A stretch of DNA of 64,000 nucleotides from Halobaculum marinum (GTDB lineage Archaea; Halobacteriota; Halobacteria; Halobacteriales; Haloferacaceae): NCBI RefSeq assembly GCF_029338555.1, contig NZ_CP119989.1, positions 2,542,001 to 2,606,000 on the forward strand. The letters run 5' to 3'. Shown one piece after another: positions 35,446-43,115 of the stretch (positions within the stretch are counted from its first letter, which is position 1; each line of letters begins with the position of its first letter). The notes under the pieces were generated by a model. The model was not told where the DNA came from, searched no databases, and saw only the letters and a list, made by a program, of their open reading frames with translations. The translations under genes were made by a program, and so were the position numbers.

Positions 35446-35967
35446 ATGGACAGACGACGGGTACTCGCGGGCGCCGCCAGTGTCGGGACGTTCGCGCTCG
35501 CTGGCTGCACTGGCGCGGCGGGGGACGGCTCCGACGGTGACAGCGAGGAGACGACTGACGACACCGAGACGGGCGGCGCTGGTTCGAACACGTCGGAAGG
35601 GGGCGACGGCGAGAGCGACGGCCCGTCGATCACCGACACGCAGTTCGAGCGACTCGGTGACGCCGACGAGTCTGGTGGGCGTGGGAGCATCCGGTTCAGC
35701 GACGCGACCGTCACGTGCGCGGGGGTCATCCAGGGGCGAAACGGCTGCATGGAGGCGGCCTTGGACGCCGCGACGTACGACGCGAGCGCGGACGAACTCC
35801 GTGTCCGCGTGACGACCGTCGACGAGGGTGGGGACGCCTGCACCCAACAGATCGTCGACCGCGAGTACGAGGCGACCGTGACGTTCGAGGGTGGCCTCCC
35901 GGGTCGCGTCGTGCTCGAACACGAGTGGATGGACGGCGTGTACGAAGTCGCCGTGGCGACGCGGTGA
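35446..35967 (+). CDS. Tat-exported lipoprotein, unknown function
   Basis: 173 residues. The N-terminus MDRRRVLAGAASVGTFALAGC has a twin-arginine motif and a lipobox (LAGC, Cys21), as usual for haloarchaeal lipoproteins exported by Tat and anchored by lipid. A Ser/Asp/Glu/Gly-rich linker of about 45 residues follows, then a small beta-rich domain with three further Cys (VTCAGVIQ, NGCMEA and DACTQQ). No family recognised; the domain may be disulfide-linked outside the cell. Confidence 0.8.
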   Translation: MDRRRVLAGAASVGTFALAGCTGAAGDGSDGDSEETTDDTETGGAGSNTSEGGDGESDGPSITDTQFERLGDADESGGRGSIRFSDATVTCAGVIQGRNGCMEAALDAATYDASADELRVRVTTVDEGGDACTQQIVDREYEATVTFEGGLPGRVVLEHEWMDGVYEVAVATR

Positions 35968-36110
35968 GCGCGTAGCCTCAAATACGATCCCGCCACACCC
36001 GTCGTATGAGCGACGGCACGGCGGACGCCGGACGGACGGACGGCGAGGAAACCGACCGACCGCGCGGCAGATCCGGACGAACGGGAACCCTTATGCGCGA
36101 GACTGACTCA

Positions 36111-36117
36111 GGAGGGG
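36111..36117 (+). promoter_or_regulatory. Ribosome binding site of the RPA gene
   Basis: ggagggg ends 8 nt before the ATG at 36126. With a TATA-like ccttatgcg at about 36088, it selects 36126 over the in-frame ATGs at 36006 and 36093, which lie upstream of or within the promoter. Confidence 0.7.
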
Positions 36118-36125
36118 ATACGATT

Positions 36126-37562
36126 ATGGGCGCTATCGAGGACGTCTACGACGACCTGGACGCCGACGTCCCCTTCGAGGAGTTCGAGGCCGCCGTCGAG
36201 CAGAAGGTCGAGGACATGGGCGGACTGGCCGACGAGGAGACCGCGGCGATGCTCATCGCCCACGAGTTGCGCGACGAGGAGGTGAACACGGTCGCGGACA
36301 TCGAACCGGGGATGGACGAGGTGAAGTTCCTCGCGAAGGTGATGACCGTCGGCGAGGTTCGCACCTTCGAGCGCGACGGCGAGGACGAGGACGGCCACGT
36401 GCTCAACGTCGAGGTGGCCGACGAGTCCGGCCGCGTCACCATCTCGCTGTGGGACAAGGTCGCCGTCGACGCGAAAGAACACCTCTCGCCGGGCGACGTG
36501 CTCCGGATCATGGGGCGCCCCAAGGAGGGGTACAGCGGCCTGGAGGTCGCCGCCGACAAGGTCGAACCCGACGAGGACGCCGAGGTCGACGTGGAGGCCG
36601 TCGAGCAGTACCGCGTCGAGGACCTCACGATGGGCGCCTCCGACGTCGACCTGCTCGGGAAGGTGCTCGACGTCGACACCGTCCGGACGTTCGACCGCGA
36701 CGACGGCACCGAAGGGAAGGTGTCGAACATGACCGTCGGCGACGAGACGGGTCGCGTGCGCGTCACCATGTGGGACGAGATGGCCGACCGCGTCGAGGAG
36801 TTGTCCGCTGGGCAGTCCGTCGAAATCGTCGACGGCTACGTCCGCGAGCGCGACGGCAGCCTCGAACTGCACGTCGGCTCGCGGGGCGCCATCGACGAGG
36901 TCGACGAGGACGTGGAGTACGTCCCCGAGACGACCGACATCGCCGACCTCGAACTCGACGACGTGGTCGACATCGCCGGCGGCGTCATCGAGACGAGCGA
37001 GAAGCGCACTTTCGACCGCGACGACGGCTCGCAGGGGCAGGTGCGCAACGTCCGCATCAAAGACGACACCGGCGAGATCCGGGTGGCGCTGTGGGGCGAC
37101 AAAGCCGACCGCGACATCGACCTCGCGGACAAGGTCGTCTTCACCGACGTGGAGATCCAAGACGGCTGGCAGGACGACCTCGAAGCCTCCGCAGGCTGGC
37201 GGTCGTCCGTCTCCGTGCTGGAGAACGCCGGGGGCGGTGCCGGCGGGGCGTCCGGGTCCGACGGCGCGGCCGACCGAGACGCTGGCCAGGGCGGTCTCGA
37301 CTCGTTCGACTCCGGCGACTCCGGTGGGTCTGGTGGCACTGCCGCGACGGCGACCGCGACGACCGACGACGACGCGACCGACGACGAGGGTGGTGTCGTT
37401 GAGTTCACCGGGACGGTCGTGCAGGCCGGCGACCCGGTCGTCCTCGACGACGGCACGCAGACGCGATCGGTGAAGACCTCTGCGAAACTCCGCCTCGGCG
37501 AAGAGGTCACCGTGCGGGGCGTCGAATCCGACGGCACCATCGACGCCGACGACGTGTTCTGA
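36126..37562 (+). CDS. rpa2: Replication protein A-type single-stranded DNA-binding protein
   Basis: 478 residues. Three OB folds in a row, recognised by repeated strand pairs: VRTFERDGEDEDGHVLNVEV with ISLWDKVA, VRTFDRDDGTEGKVSNMTV with VTMWDEMA, and KRTFDRDDGSQGQVRNVRI with VALWGDKA (residues about 65-355). A Gly/Ser/Ala/Thr-rich linker follows (about 385-430), and a last small OB-like domain ends the protein. It coats single-stranded DNA in replication and repair. No zinc finger is seen, and the context (histone and deacetylase downstream) resembles the rpa2 locus of Haloferax as I remember it. Confidence 0.88.
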   Translation: MGAIEDVYDDLDADVPFEEFEAAVEQKVEDMGGLADEETAAMLIAHELRDEEVNTVADIEPGMDEVKFLAKVMTVGEVRTFERDGEDEDGHVLNVEVADESGRVTISLWDKVAVDAKEHLSPGDVLRIMGRPKEGYSGLEVAADKVEPDEDAEVDVEAVEQYRVEDLTMGASDVDLLGKVLDVDTVRTFDRDDGTEGKVSNMTVGDETGRVRVTMWDEMADRVEELSAGQSVEIVDGYVRERDGSLELHVGSRGAIDEVDEDVEYVPETTDIADLELDDVVDIAGGVIETSEKRTFDRDDGSQGQVRNVRIKDDTGEIRVALWGDKADRDIDLADKVVFTDVEIQDGWQDDLEASAGWRSSVSVLENAGGGAGGASGSDGAADRDAGQGGLDSFDSGDSGGSGGTAATATATTDDDATDDEGGVVEFTGTVVQAGDPVVLDDGTQTRSVKTSAKLRLGEEVTVRGVESDGTIDADDVF

Positions 37563-37644
37563 GGGGCGGCGACGCACGGCGCGGCGACCCAACGCTCGCC
37601 CGGCGACGCTCCCGTGTGGCGAGAAACCACGACAAAGGAAACCG

Positions 37645-37650
37645 TTATAC
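37645..37650 (+). promoter_or_regulatory. TATA element of the histone gene
   Basis: ttatac, about 27 nt before the ATG at 37674. This spacing favours 37674 over the ATG at 37668 as the start of a leaderless transcript. Confidence 0.6.
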
Positions 37651-37673
37651 ACGCAACACTCCGGCGTATGTGT

Positions 37674-38108
37674 ATGACTGTCGAGTTGCCGTTCGCGCCC
37701 GTCGACGACGTCATCCGTCGCAACGCGGGTGACCTCCGGGTCAGCGCCGGCGCGGCCGAGGAGTTGGCCGGACGCGTCCAGCGCCACGGCGCGTCGCTGG
37801 CGGCCGACGCCGCCGAGCGGGCGGCCGCCGACGGACGAAAGACGCTGATGCCGGCGGACTTCGGCGTCGAACAGGTCGTCGACCGGTCGTCGCTGACGCT
37901 CCCCATCGCGCCCGTCGACCGCATCGCTCGGCTCGACATCGACGACTCCTACCGCGTCTCGATGGACGCCCGCGTGGCGCTGGCGGACGTCCTCGAGGAC
38001 TACGCGGACAACGTCGCTCGCGCCGCCGCGCTGCTCGCGCGCCACGCCGACCGACGCACGGTCCAGGCCGACGACATCGAGACGTACTTCGCGCTGTTCG
38101 AGGGGTAG
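37674..38108 (+). CDS. Doublet archaeal histone (two histone folds in one chain)
   Basis: 144 residues. First fold about 1-68 (ELPFAPVDDVIRRNAGDLRVS to LMPADFGVEQV), second about 75-142 (LPIAPVDRIARLDIDDSYRVS to TVQADDIETYFAL). Each has the histone-fold helix-strand-helix order, giving an intramolecular dimer as in other haloarchaea. The surface is acidic, like all haloarchaeal proteins, so DNA compaction may be weaker than in bacteria or thermophiles. The stop is 2 bp before the deacetylase ATG, so the two are almost certainly one transcript. Confidence 0.93.
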   Translation: MTVELPFAPVDDVIRRNAGDLRVSAGAAEELAGRVQRHGASLAADAAERAAADGRKTLMPADFGVEQVVDRSSLTLPIAPVDRIARLDIDDSYRVSMDARVALADVLEDYADNVARAAALLARHADRRTVQADDIETYFALFEG

Positions 38109-38110
38109 CC

Positions 38111-39124
38111 ATGCGGTTCGGCTACAGCGAGTCCTGTCTCGACCACGACACCGGCGACCGCCACCCCGAGAACCCCGACCGCCTGCGGGCGATCAAAGAG
38201 GGGCTCAAGCGCAAACACGGCGTCGAGTACGTCGAAGCCGCCCCCGCCTCCCGCGCGGCTATCGACGCGGTCCACGACACCGACTACGTCGACGAGGTCG
38301 TCGACTTCTGCGAGTCCGGCGGCGGCAACTGGGACCCCGACACCGTCGCCTCTGCGAACACGTGGGACGCCGCGCTCGCGGCGGCGGGGCAGGCGCAGTG
38401 GGCCGCCGAGGAGGGATTACAGGGAGCGCCGGGGCGCGACACGCCGTTCGCGCTCGGGCGTCCGCCGGGGCACCACGCCGTCGAGGACGACGCCATGGGC
38501 TTCTGTTTCGTCAACAACGCTGCCGTCGCCGCGCAGGCGGTCATCGACGACCCCGACACCGACGTGCAGCGCGTCTCCATCTTCGACTGGGACGTCCACC
38601 ACGGCAACGGGACACAGGACATCTTCTACGACCGCGGCGACGTCTTGTACAGTTCGATCCACGAGGAGGGACTGTACCCGGGGACGGGTGCTGCCGAGGA
38701 GACCGGCGAGGGCGACGGCGAGGGAGCCACACTGAACGTGCCGCTCCCGGCGGGCGCCGGCGACGCGGACTACCTGCGCGCAATCGACGAGTTGATCGCG
38801 CCCGTCACCGAGCGCTTCGGCGCCGACCTCCTGATCATCTCGGCGGGGTTCGACGCCCACCGTCACGACCCCATCTCCCGGATGCGCGTCTCCACCGAGG
38901 GGTACGCGCTGATGACCGACCGGGTGCGCACGCTCGCCGAGGAGGCGGGCGCGGGACTCGCCTTCGTGCTCGAGGGCGGCTACGGACTCGACACCCTCTC
39001 CGAGGGAGTGGCGATGGTGCACGAGACGTTCGACGGTCGGCCGCCGATCGAACCGGACAAACAGCCGGAAGACGCGACGGTGCCGCTGGTCGACGACATC
39101 CGCGAGCAGTTCGATCTGGAGTAG
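38111..39124 (+). CDS. Class I/II-type histone deacetylase family protein
   Basis: 337 residues. Zinc hydrolase of the arginase-deacetylase fold: GRPPGHHAVEDDAMGF carries the two catalytic His, IFDWDVHHGNGTQDIFY gives the Asp-x-His zinc ligands, ISAGFDAHRHDPIS the second Asp ligand, and VLEGGYGLDTL the closing Gly-Gly-Tyr. The active site is complete, so deacetylation of lysine or of small amides is expected. The 2-bp gap from the doublet histone suggests that the histone or another DNA-bound protein could be a substrate, but this is inference. Confidence 0.93.
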   Translation: MRFGYSESCLDHDTGDRHPENPDRLRAIKEGLKRKHGVEYVEAAPASRAAIDAVHDTDYVDEVVDFCESGGGNWDPDTVASANTWDAALAAAGQAQWAAEEGLQGAPGRDTPFALGRPPGHHAVEDDAMGFCFVNNAAVAAQAVIDDPDTDVQRVSIFDWDVHHGNGTQDIFYDRGDVLYSSIHEEGLYPGTGAAEETGEGDGEGATLNVPLPAGAGDADYLRAIDELIAPVTERFGADLLIISAGFDAHRHDPISRMRVSTEGYALMTDRVRTLAEEAGAGLAFVLEGGYGLDTLSEGVAMVHETFDGRPPIEPDKQPEDATVPLVDDIREQFDLE

Positions 39125-39148
39125 GTCACGCCGGCGCCGCCGCGCCGC

Positions 39149-40606
39149 TCACACCGAGGGCTCGAAGTACTCGCGGAGGTCGACGCCGAAGGTGGTCGCC
39201 AACTCGCCGACCTCCGTACCCGCGAGCACGTCGTAGCCACGTTCGAGTGCCGACTCCACACGGGCGCCGAGGGCGGCGTCGAACAGGCGGTCGGACGAGA
39301 GGACGGCGACGGCGTCGCGCTCGGCGGGCGGTCGCTCGCGCTCGACGACGTAGCGACCGTCGGCGACGAACGGGCCGTACGCCTCGGGGTCAGTGGCGTA
39401 CTTCCCGTAGAAGCCGGCGGCGTGCTCGCGGACGTGGACCGGCGGTCCCTCGTGACGTTCGATCGCCGGCAGTTCTCGCGCGGCCAGTTCGACGAGGAGG
39501 ACGGCGCGTCGGGCGTCGGTGTCGGCGTCGGCGTCGCCGCCGTCGTCGCGTTCAGTCGCGAACGTCGCCGACCGGAGCGGGTCGAACCCCATCCCGGACA
39601 GTTCTCGCTCGATCCCAGACAGCGAGCGGCGGAGTTGTGGGTACAGTTGGTCGTCCACGAGGTCGGGGGCGTCGAAGACGACCGCGACCGGCGCGGTGCC
39701 CCGTCGCTCGACGTGGGCGCGCACCGCCTCGGCGTCCACCGGTGCGGGGTCGTCCGGGAAGAACGGCTCCGTCCGCGGGTCGGCGAGCAGGTCGCGGGCG
39801 TGGTGCTGGAGGCGCGCGAGGTTGTCGCCAGAGAGGACGGCCGCGACGTTGCGCTCGGGGTCGGTGGGGTCGATGACGACGAGCGGGTCGTCGAACGTGG
39901 CGGTGCCGTGGTCTACGGGGTCGAACCGCACCGGCGGGTGCCAGTCGGCGACCGCTTCGAGCGTCTCGCGGACGCCGCCGTGTTCGAGCACGAGCAACTC
40001 GGTGAGGTACCCCGAGAACCCCCGCGTGCGGAGGTTGCTCCCGTACACGCCGATTCCCTTGAGAAACGCCTTGAGCACGCGCACGTCGCCCGCGAGGTCG
40101 TCGTCGAGGCGCTCGACGAGGAACTCGTTGTGGAACGGGGTGCGGTCGACGGCGGATCGGATCTCGGTTGCGGCGTCGACGCCGTAGCAGGGGACCAGGT
40201 CCACGTCGAATCCGTCGGTCGTCCCGACGACGTACGGGTGCTCGGCGTACTCCTCTTCTCCCTCCGGGAGCACCGCGTGGCCCACCTGGAGGCCGTACCG
40301 CTCCAAGTCCTCGCGTGAGAGTGCCGTCGGGAAGCGGACGAACAGGTCGATGTCGCGGTCGCCGGCGAGCCACGTGCCGCGGGCGGTCGACCCCACGGTG
40401 AGCACGTCGGCCTCGTCGGCGGGGGCCGGGAGGTCGGCGACCGCCGCACGAGCGCGGGCGGCGAGGTCGGCGGCGGCCTCGTCGAGGCGGTCGCGTTCGG
40501 CGGCGTCGGGCGTCACCCGCTCGTGGACCGTGGACAGCACCGCGTCGAGGTCGTCGCCGCCGGCCGCCGCGTCGGCTGCGTCGGCGTCGGCGTCCGGGTC
40601 GGTCAT
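39149..40606 (-). CDS. cca: CCA-adding tRNA nucleotidyltransferase (archaeal class I)
   Basis: 485 residues. Adds CCA to tRNA 3' ends; none of the tRNA genes in this window encodes CCA. Catalytic centre GSTARGTWLAGDRDIDLFVRF (GS and the DxD carboxylates, residues about 73-92), third carboxylate in FDVDLVPCYGV, and the later helical region with YGSNLRTRGFSGYLTELLV as in archaeal enzymes. The N-terminal 45 residues are an acidic extension. It converges with the deacetylase gene. Confidence 0.94.
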   Translation of the reverse strand: MTDPDADADAADAAAGGDDLDAVLSTVHERVTPDAAERDRLDEAAADLAARARAAVADLPAPADEADVLTVGSTARGTWLAGDRDIDLFVRFPTALSREDLERYGLQVGHAVLPEGEEEYAEHPYVVGTTDGFDVDLVPCYGVDAATEIRSAVDRTPFHNEFLVERLDDDLAGDVRVLKAFLKGIGVYGSNLRTRGFSGYLTELLVLEHGGVRETLEAVADWHPPVRFDPVDHGTATFDDPLVVIDPTDPERNVAAVLSGDNLARLQHHARDLLADPRTEPFFPDDPAPVDAEAVRAHVERRGTAPVAVVFDAPDLVDDQLYPQLRRSLSGIERELSGMGFDPLRSATFATERDDGGDADADTDARRAVLLVELAARELPAIERHEGPPVHVREHAAGFYGKYATDPEAYGPFVADGRYVVERERPPAERDAVAVLSSDRLFDAALGARVESALERGYDVLAGTEVGELATTFGVDLREYFEPSV

Positions 40607-40742
40607 ACACCTCCTTCCGGCGGGCGGCTAACGAGCGTGTCGGTCGGTGACGGCGCCTCGGTGGCGGGGTGTGCCAACACCTCGCTCGGGCGGGGGCGAA
40701 ACGAAAGCACTTTCAAATTCACCCCGCTACGTAGGGATGCGA

Positions 40743-40845
40743 GCCGAAGTAGCTCAGCTGGTAGAGCGCCTCGCTGTTACGGGATTCAGGTCCCCTGTCT
40801 CCCGCAGATACGAGGTGGTCCCAGGTTCGAGTCCTGGCTTCGGCG
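40743..40845 (+). tRNA. tRNA-Asn (anticodon GTT) with 30-nt BHB intron
   Basis: Acceptor GCCGAAG/CTTCGGC, D stem GCTC/GAGC, anticodon stem CCTCG/CGAGG, anticodon GTT at 40776-40778, T arm CCAGG-TTCGAGT-CCTGG, discriminator G; no CCA. The intron is 40780-40809, between positions 37 and 38. The bulge-helix-bulge is complete: three-base bulges TAC and ATA, central four-pair helix CTGT with GCAG, inner helix GGGA with TCCC. A ctttcaaatt TATA-like element lies about 40710-40720. Confidence 0.93.
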
Positions 40846-40915
40846 CTTCTTTCCGACCTCACTCGCAGAGGTATTCTATCGGTATCCTTACCGAACATCC
40901 GATCCACTCGTCGTC

Positions 40916-41428
40916 GTGGACGAGCGACAGGATCGGTTCGAGCAGCTCGAAACGACGGAGAAACGAGGACAAGCGAGCGAGGCGATTCTGAAAGCTGCGT
41001 TCCTCACGCGGGGGATTCCCGTGTTGACGCCAGAGTACGACAACGAACCCTACGACTTCGTGATCGACCTCTCCGGCACCTTCCACCGGATCCAAGCGAA
41101 GACGGCGTATCGCGGAAAACCTGAGACGGTTCAGTTCGAGACGGTTCGAACGAGAACTCGGAGCGAGGGATACGACAGAGAAGGGTATGCCGGCGAAGTC
41201 GAGTTCTTCGCAGTGTACGACCCGATCCACGACGACGCGTACCTCGTCGACGTCGACGACGCGCCCCGTGGGAAAATGGAGATCCGGCGAGAGCCGACTT
41301 CGAACGGGCAACGAGTTGGTGTGAACTGGTTCGAGGATCTGCTCCTCGATACAGTGCTGTCGACCGTCGGGGAGAGAGAGGAAACTACTTGCCGGCGGCC
41401 CGACAACGCCGCAGGCGAGGGCCCGTAG
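40916..41428 (+). CDS. PD-(D/E)XK nuclease between two tRNA genes
   Basis: 170 residues from a GTG at 40916; no ATG suits the open frame. Start region VDERQDRFEQLETTEKRGQ; catalytic set Glu22 (GQASEAIL), Asp47 (NEPYDFVID), and the Gln60-Ala-Lys62 of RIQAKTAY, a QxK variant of the ExK motif. Resembles the PDDEXK family (as in Pfam PDDEXK_5) that includes homing-type enzymes from tRNA introns; this match is from memory. Its stop TAG (41426-41428) lies inside the tRNA-Met gene, and it starts 70 bp after tRNA-Asn. Codon and base usage are AT-richer than in neighbours, suggesting transfer. Substrate unknown. Confidence 0.8.
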   Translation: MDERQDRFEQLETTEKRGQASEAILKAAFLTRGIPVLTPEYDNEPYDFVIDLSGTFHRIQAKTAYRGKPETVQFETVRTRTRSEGYDREGYAGEVEFFAVYDPIHDDAYLVDVDDAPRGKMEIRREPTSNGQRVGVNWFEDLLLDTVLSTVGEREETTCRRPDNAAGEGP

Positions 41429-41522
41429 CTTAGTCTGGTATAGCACCCGGCTCATACTCCGTGCGGCTCCGACCGGCGGATGGGTCACCGGGCGGTCGAG
41501 GGTTCGAATCCCTCCGGGCCCA
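41419..41522 (+). tRNA. tRNA-Met (elongator, anticodon CAT) with 30-nt BHB intron
   Basis: Acceptor GGGCCCG/CGGGCCC, anticodon stem CCCGG/CCGGG, anticodon CAT at 41453-41455, T arm GAGGG-TTCGAAT-CCCTC, discriminator A; no CCA. The intron is 41457-41486, between positions 37 and 38. BHB: bulges TAC and TCA, central helix CTCA with TGGG (one G-U), inner helix TCCG with CGGA. The first base pair of the D-stem lacks the initiator features and the anticodon stem is not GGG/CCC, so elongator tRNA-Met. It overlaps the last 10 nt of the nuclease gene. Confidence 0.92.
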
Positions 41523-41611
41523 GTTCACACCGTCCATCGACGCTCGTGAGCTACGCTGACGCGAACCTGAAACAACCACTTTACTGTCGCTGACGCAATA
41601 CTAACGCGGTT

Positions 41612-42043
41612 ATGTCAACCACAGAAGAGCGACAGCGCGAGATCGCCACCACGATCAGCGGCGCCTTCGTCGACGCCTACAACACCGGCGCGACGGGGCT
41701 CATCGACGACGTCGTCACGGACGACTTCGTCTGTCACCACACCGCGGCGGGCGAGGAACTCCACGGCGCCGACGAGTACAAGACCCGGATCGACGACCTG
41801 CGGTCGGCGTTCTCCGACTTCTCCATGGCGGAGGAACAACTCATCGTCGACGGCGACCGAGCCGCGGGCTACTACCGGTGGGGCGGCACCAACGACGGCG
41901 AGTTCATGGGCGCCCCCGCGACCGGCGCGGAACTGGAGACGCGGAGTCTCACCATGATGCGGATGGAGGGCGACAAGATGGCCGAGATGTGGGTGTACGG
42001 CGACAACGCCGACGTGGCGAGACAACTCGGTATCGAGCGATAA
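41612..42043 (+). CDS. SnoaL-like/ester cyclase-fold protein
   Basis: 143 residues. Small alpha+beta protein with FVDAYNTGATGLIDDVVTDDFVCHHTA at the start, then a cone-shaped barrel region ending SLTMMRMEGDKMAEMWVYGD, the common pattern of the SnoaL/NTF2-like group. Such proteins can be isomerases, cyclases or non-enzymatic binders; nothing here points to one. TATA-like ctttactg lies about 41577-41584. Located downstream of tRNA-Met. Confidence 0.72.
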   Translation: MSTTEERQREIATTISGAFVDAYNTGATGLIDDVVTDDFVCHHTAAGEELHGADEYKTRIDDLRSAFSDFSMAEEQLIVDGDRAAGYYRWGGTNDGEFMGAPATGAELETRSLTMMRMEGDKMAEMWVYGDNADVARQLGIER

Positions 42044-42124
42044 GCACCCCGTCCCGCGGCTGTCCCGGCCCCATCCGCTTTTTTAGGCCCCGTCCGACGC
42101 TCCGACTATGCCGGAGGGACCCCG

Positions 42125-43096
42125 ATGACCGACCGTGACCGTCTGGTCGTCGTCAGCGACGACCCGAAGTACGACGCCGACCGCATCGGCGAGATGCTCG
42201 GCTGTCGCGTCGAGACGGCTGACCTCTCGACGCCCGCGCTCCTGCGCGAGCACGCCGCCGACGCGGACGCGGTCGTCGTGAACGTCGACTCGTCGGTGCC
42301 GGGCGACGTGCTCGCGGACCTGGATCTGTCGGTCGTCGCTCGCGGCGCCGTCGGCGTCGACGGCGTCGACGTGGCCGCCGCCGCCGACCACGGCGTCCAG
42401 GTCGTCCACGCGCCCGACTACTGCCTCGACGAGGTCGCTGACCACGCGGTCGCACTCCTCACCGCGCTCGCGCGTGGCGTCCCCGCCTACGCCGCTCGCG
42501 CCGAGGCGGGGTCGTGGGACTGGGAGCCGCCGTACCCGATCGCACGGCTCGCGGACTGTACCGTCGGCCTCGTCTCGTTCGGTCCCATCGCTCGTCGATT
42601 CGCCGACCGGATCGCGCCGCTCGTCGACGACGTGGTCGCCACCGACCCGTACGTCGACGACGAGGCGTTCTACGAGCGCGACGTCGAGCGCGTCGAGGTC
42701 GACGAGTTGTGGCGGCGCGCCGACCACGTCTCCGTCCACGCCCCGCTGACCGACGAGACGGAGGGCATGGTCGACGACGACGCGTTCACGAGTCTCCCCT
42801 CGCACGCGGTCGTCGTCAACACCGGTCGCGGGGGTGTCGTCGACGAGGACGACCTCCTCGCGGCGCTGGAGGCGGGCGATATCGCCGCCGCCGGCCTCGA
42901 CGTGTTGGCCGAGGAGCCGCCCGCGGCGGACCACCCGCTGTTCGGTCGCGAGGACGTGGTCGTCACGCCCCACGTCGGGTGGTACTCCGGCGCGGCCGAC
43001 CGCGACCTGAACGAGTCCATCGCGCGCGACATCGGTCGCGTCTTCCGCGGGGAGGAGCCGCTCGGACTCGTCGACCCCGAGGCGGACTGGCTGTAG
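42125..43096 (+). CDS. D-2-hydroxyacid dehydrogenase family protein
   Basis: 323 residues. Rossmann domain beginning CTVGLVSFGPIARRFADRI, where the usual GxGxxG loop is modified to GLVSFGPIA. The catalytic triad is present: Arg in VVNTGRGGVVDEDDLLAAL, Glu in DVLAEEPP, and His in VVTPHVGWYSG. The family includes phosphoglycerate dehydrogenase, glyoxylate reductase and C-terminal binding proteins; at this length and with no ACT domain it is not a full SerA. Substrate unknown. Confidence 0.86.
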   Translation: MTDRDRLVVVSDDPKYDADRIGEMLGCRVETADLSTPALLREHAADADAVVVNVDSSVPGDVLADLDLSVVARGAVGVDGVDVAAAADHGVQVVHAPDYCLDEVADHAVALLTALARGVPAYAARAEAGSWDWEPPYPIARLADCTVGLVSFGPIARRFADRIAPLVDDVVATDPYVDDEAFYERDVERVEVDELWRRADHVSVHAPLTDETEGMVDDDAFTSLPSHAVVVNTGRGGVVDEDDLLAALEAGDIAAAGLDVLAEEPPAADHPLFGREDVVVTPHVGWYSGAADRDLNESIARDIGRVFRGEEPLGLVDPEADWL

Positions 43097-43115
43097 CCCG
43101 CGCGACGCCGACGGG

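Noticed and set aside
35191-35922. 244-codon extension of the DUF309 frame.
   Set aside because: It passes through tRNA-Arg and the lipoprotein gene on the other strand; the family start fits the ATG at 35190.
40780-40809. Group I intron in the tRNA-Asn gene.
   Set aside because: Thirty bases with a perfect BHB motif is a protein-spliced archaeal intron, too short for a group I ribozyme.
40859-41488. Minus-strand frame of 209 codons across the nuclease and the start of tRNA-Met.
   Set aside because: It overlaps a tRNA and is the antisense of the nuclease; no family match or start signal.
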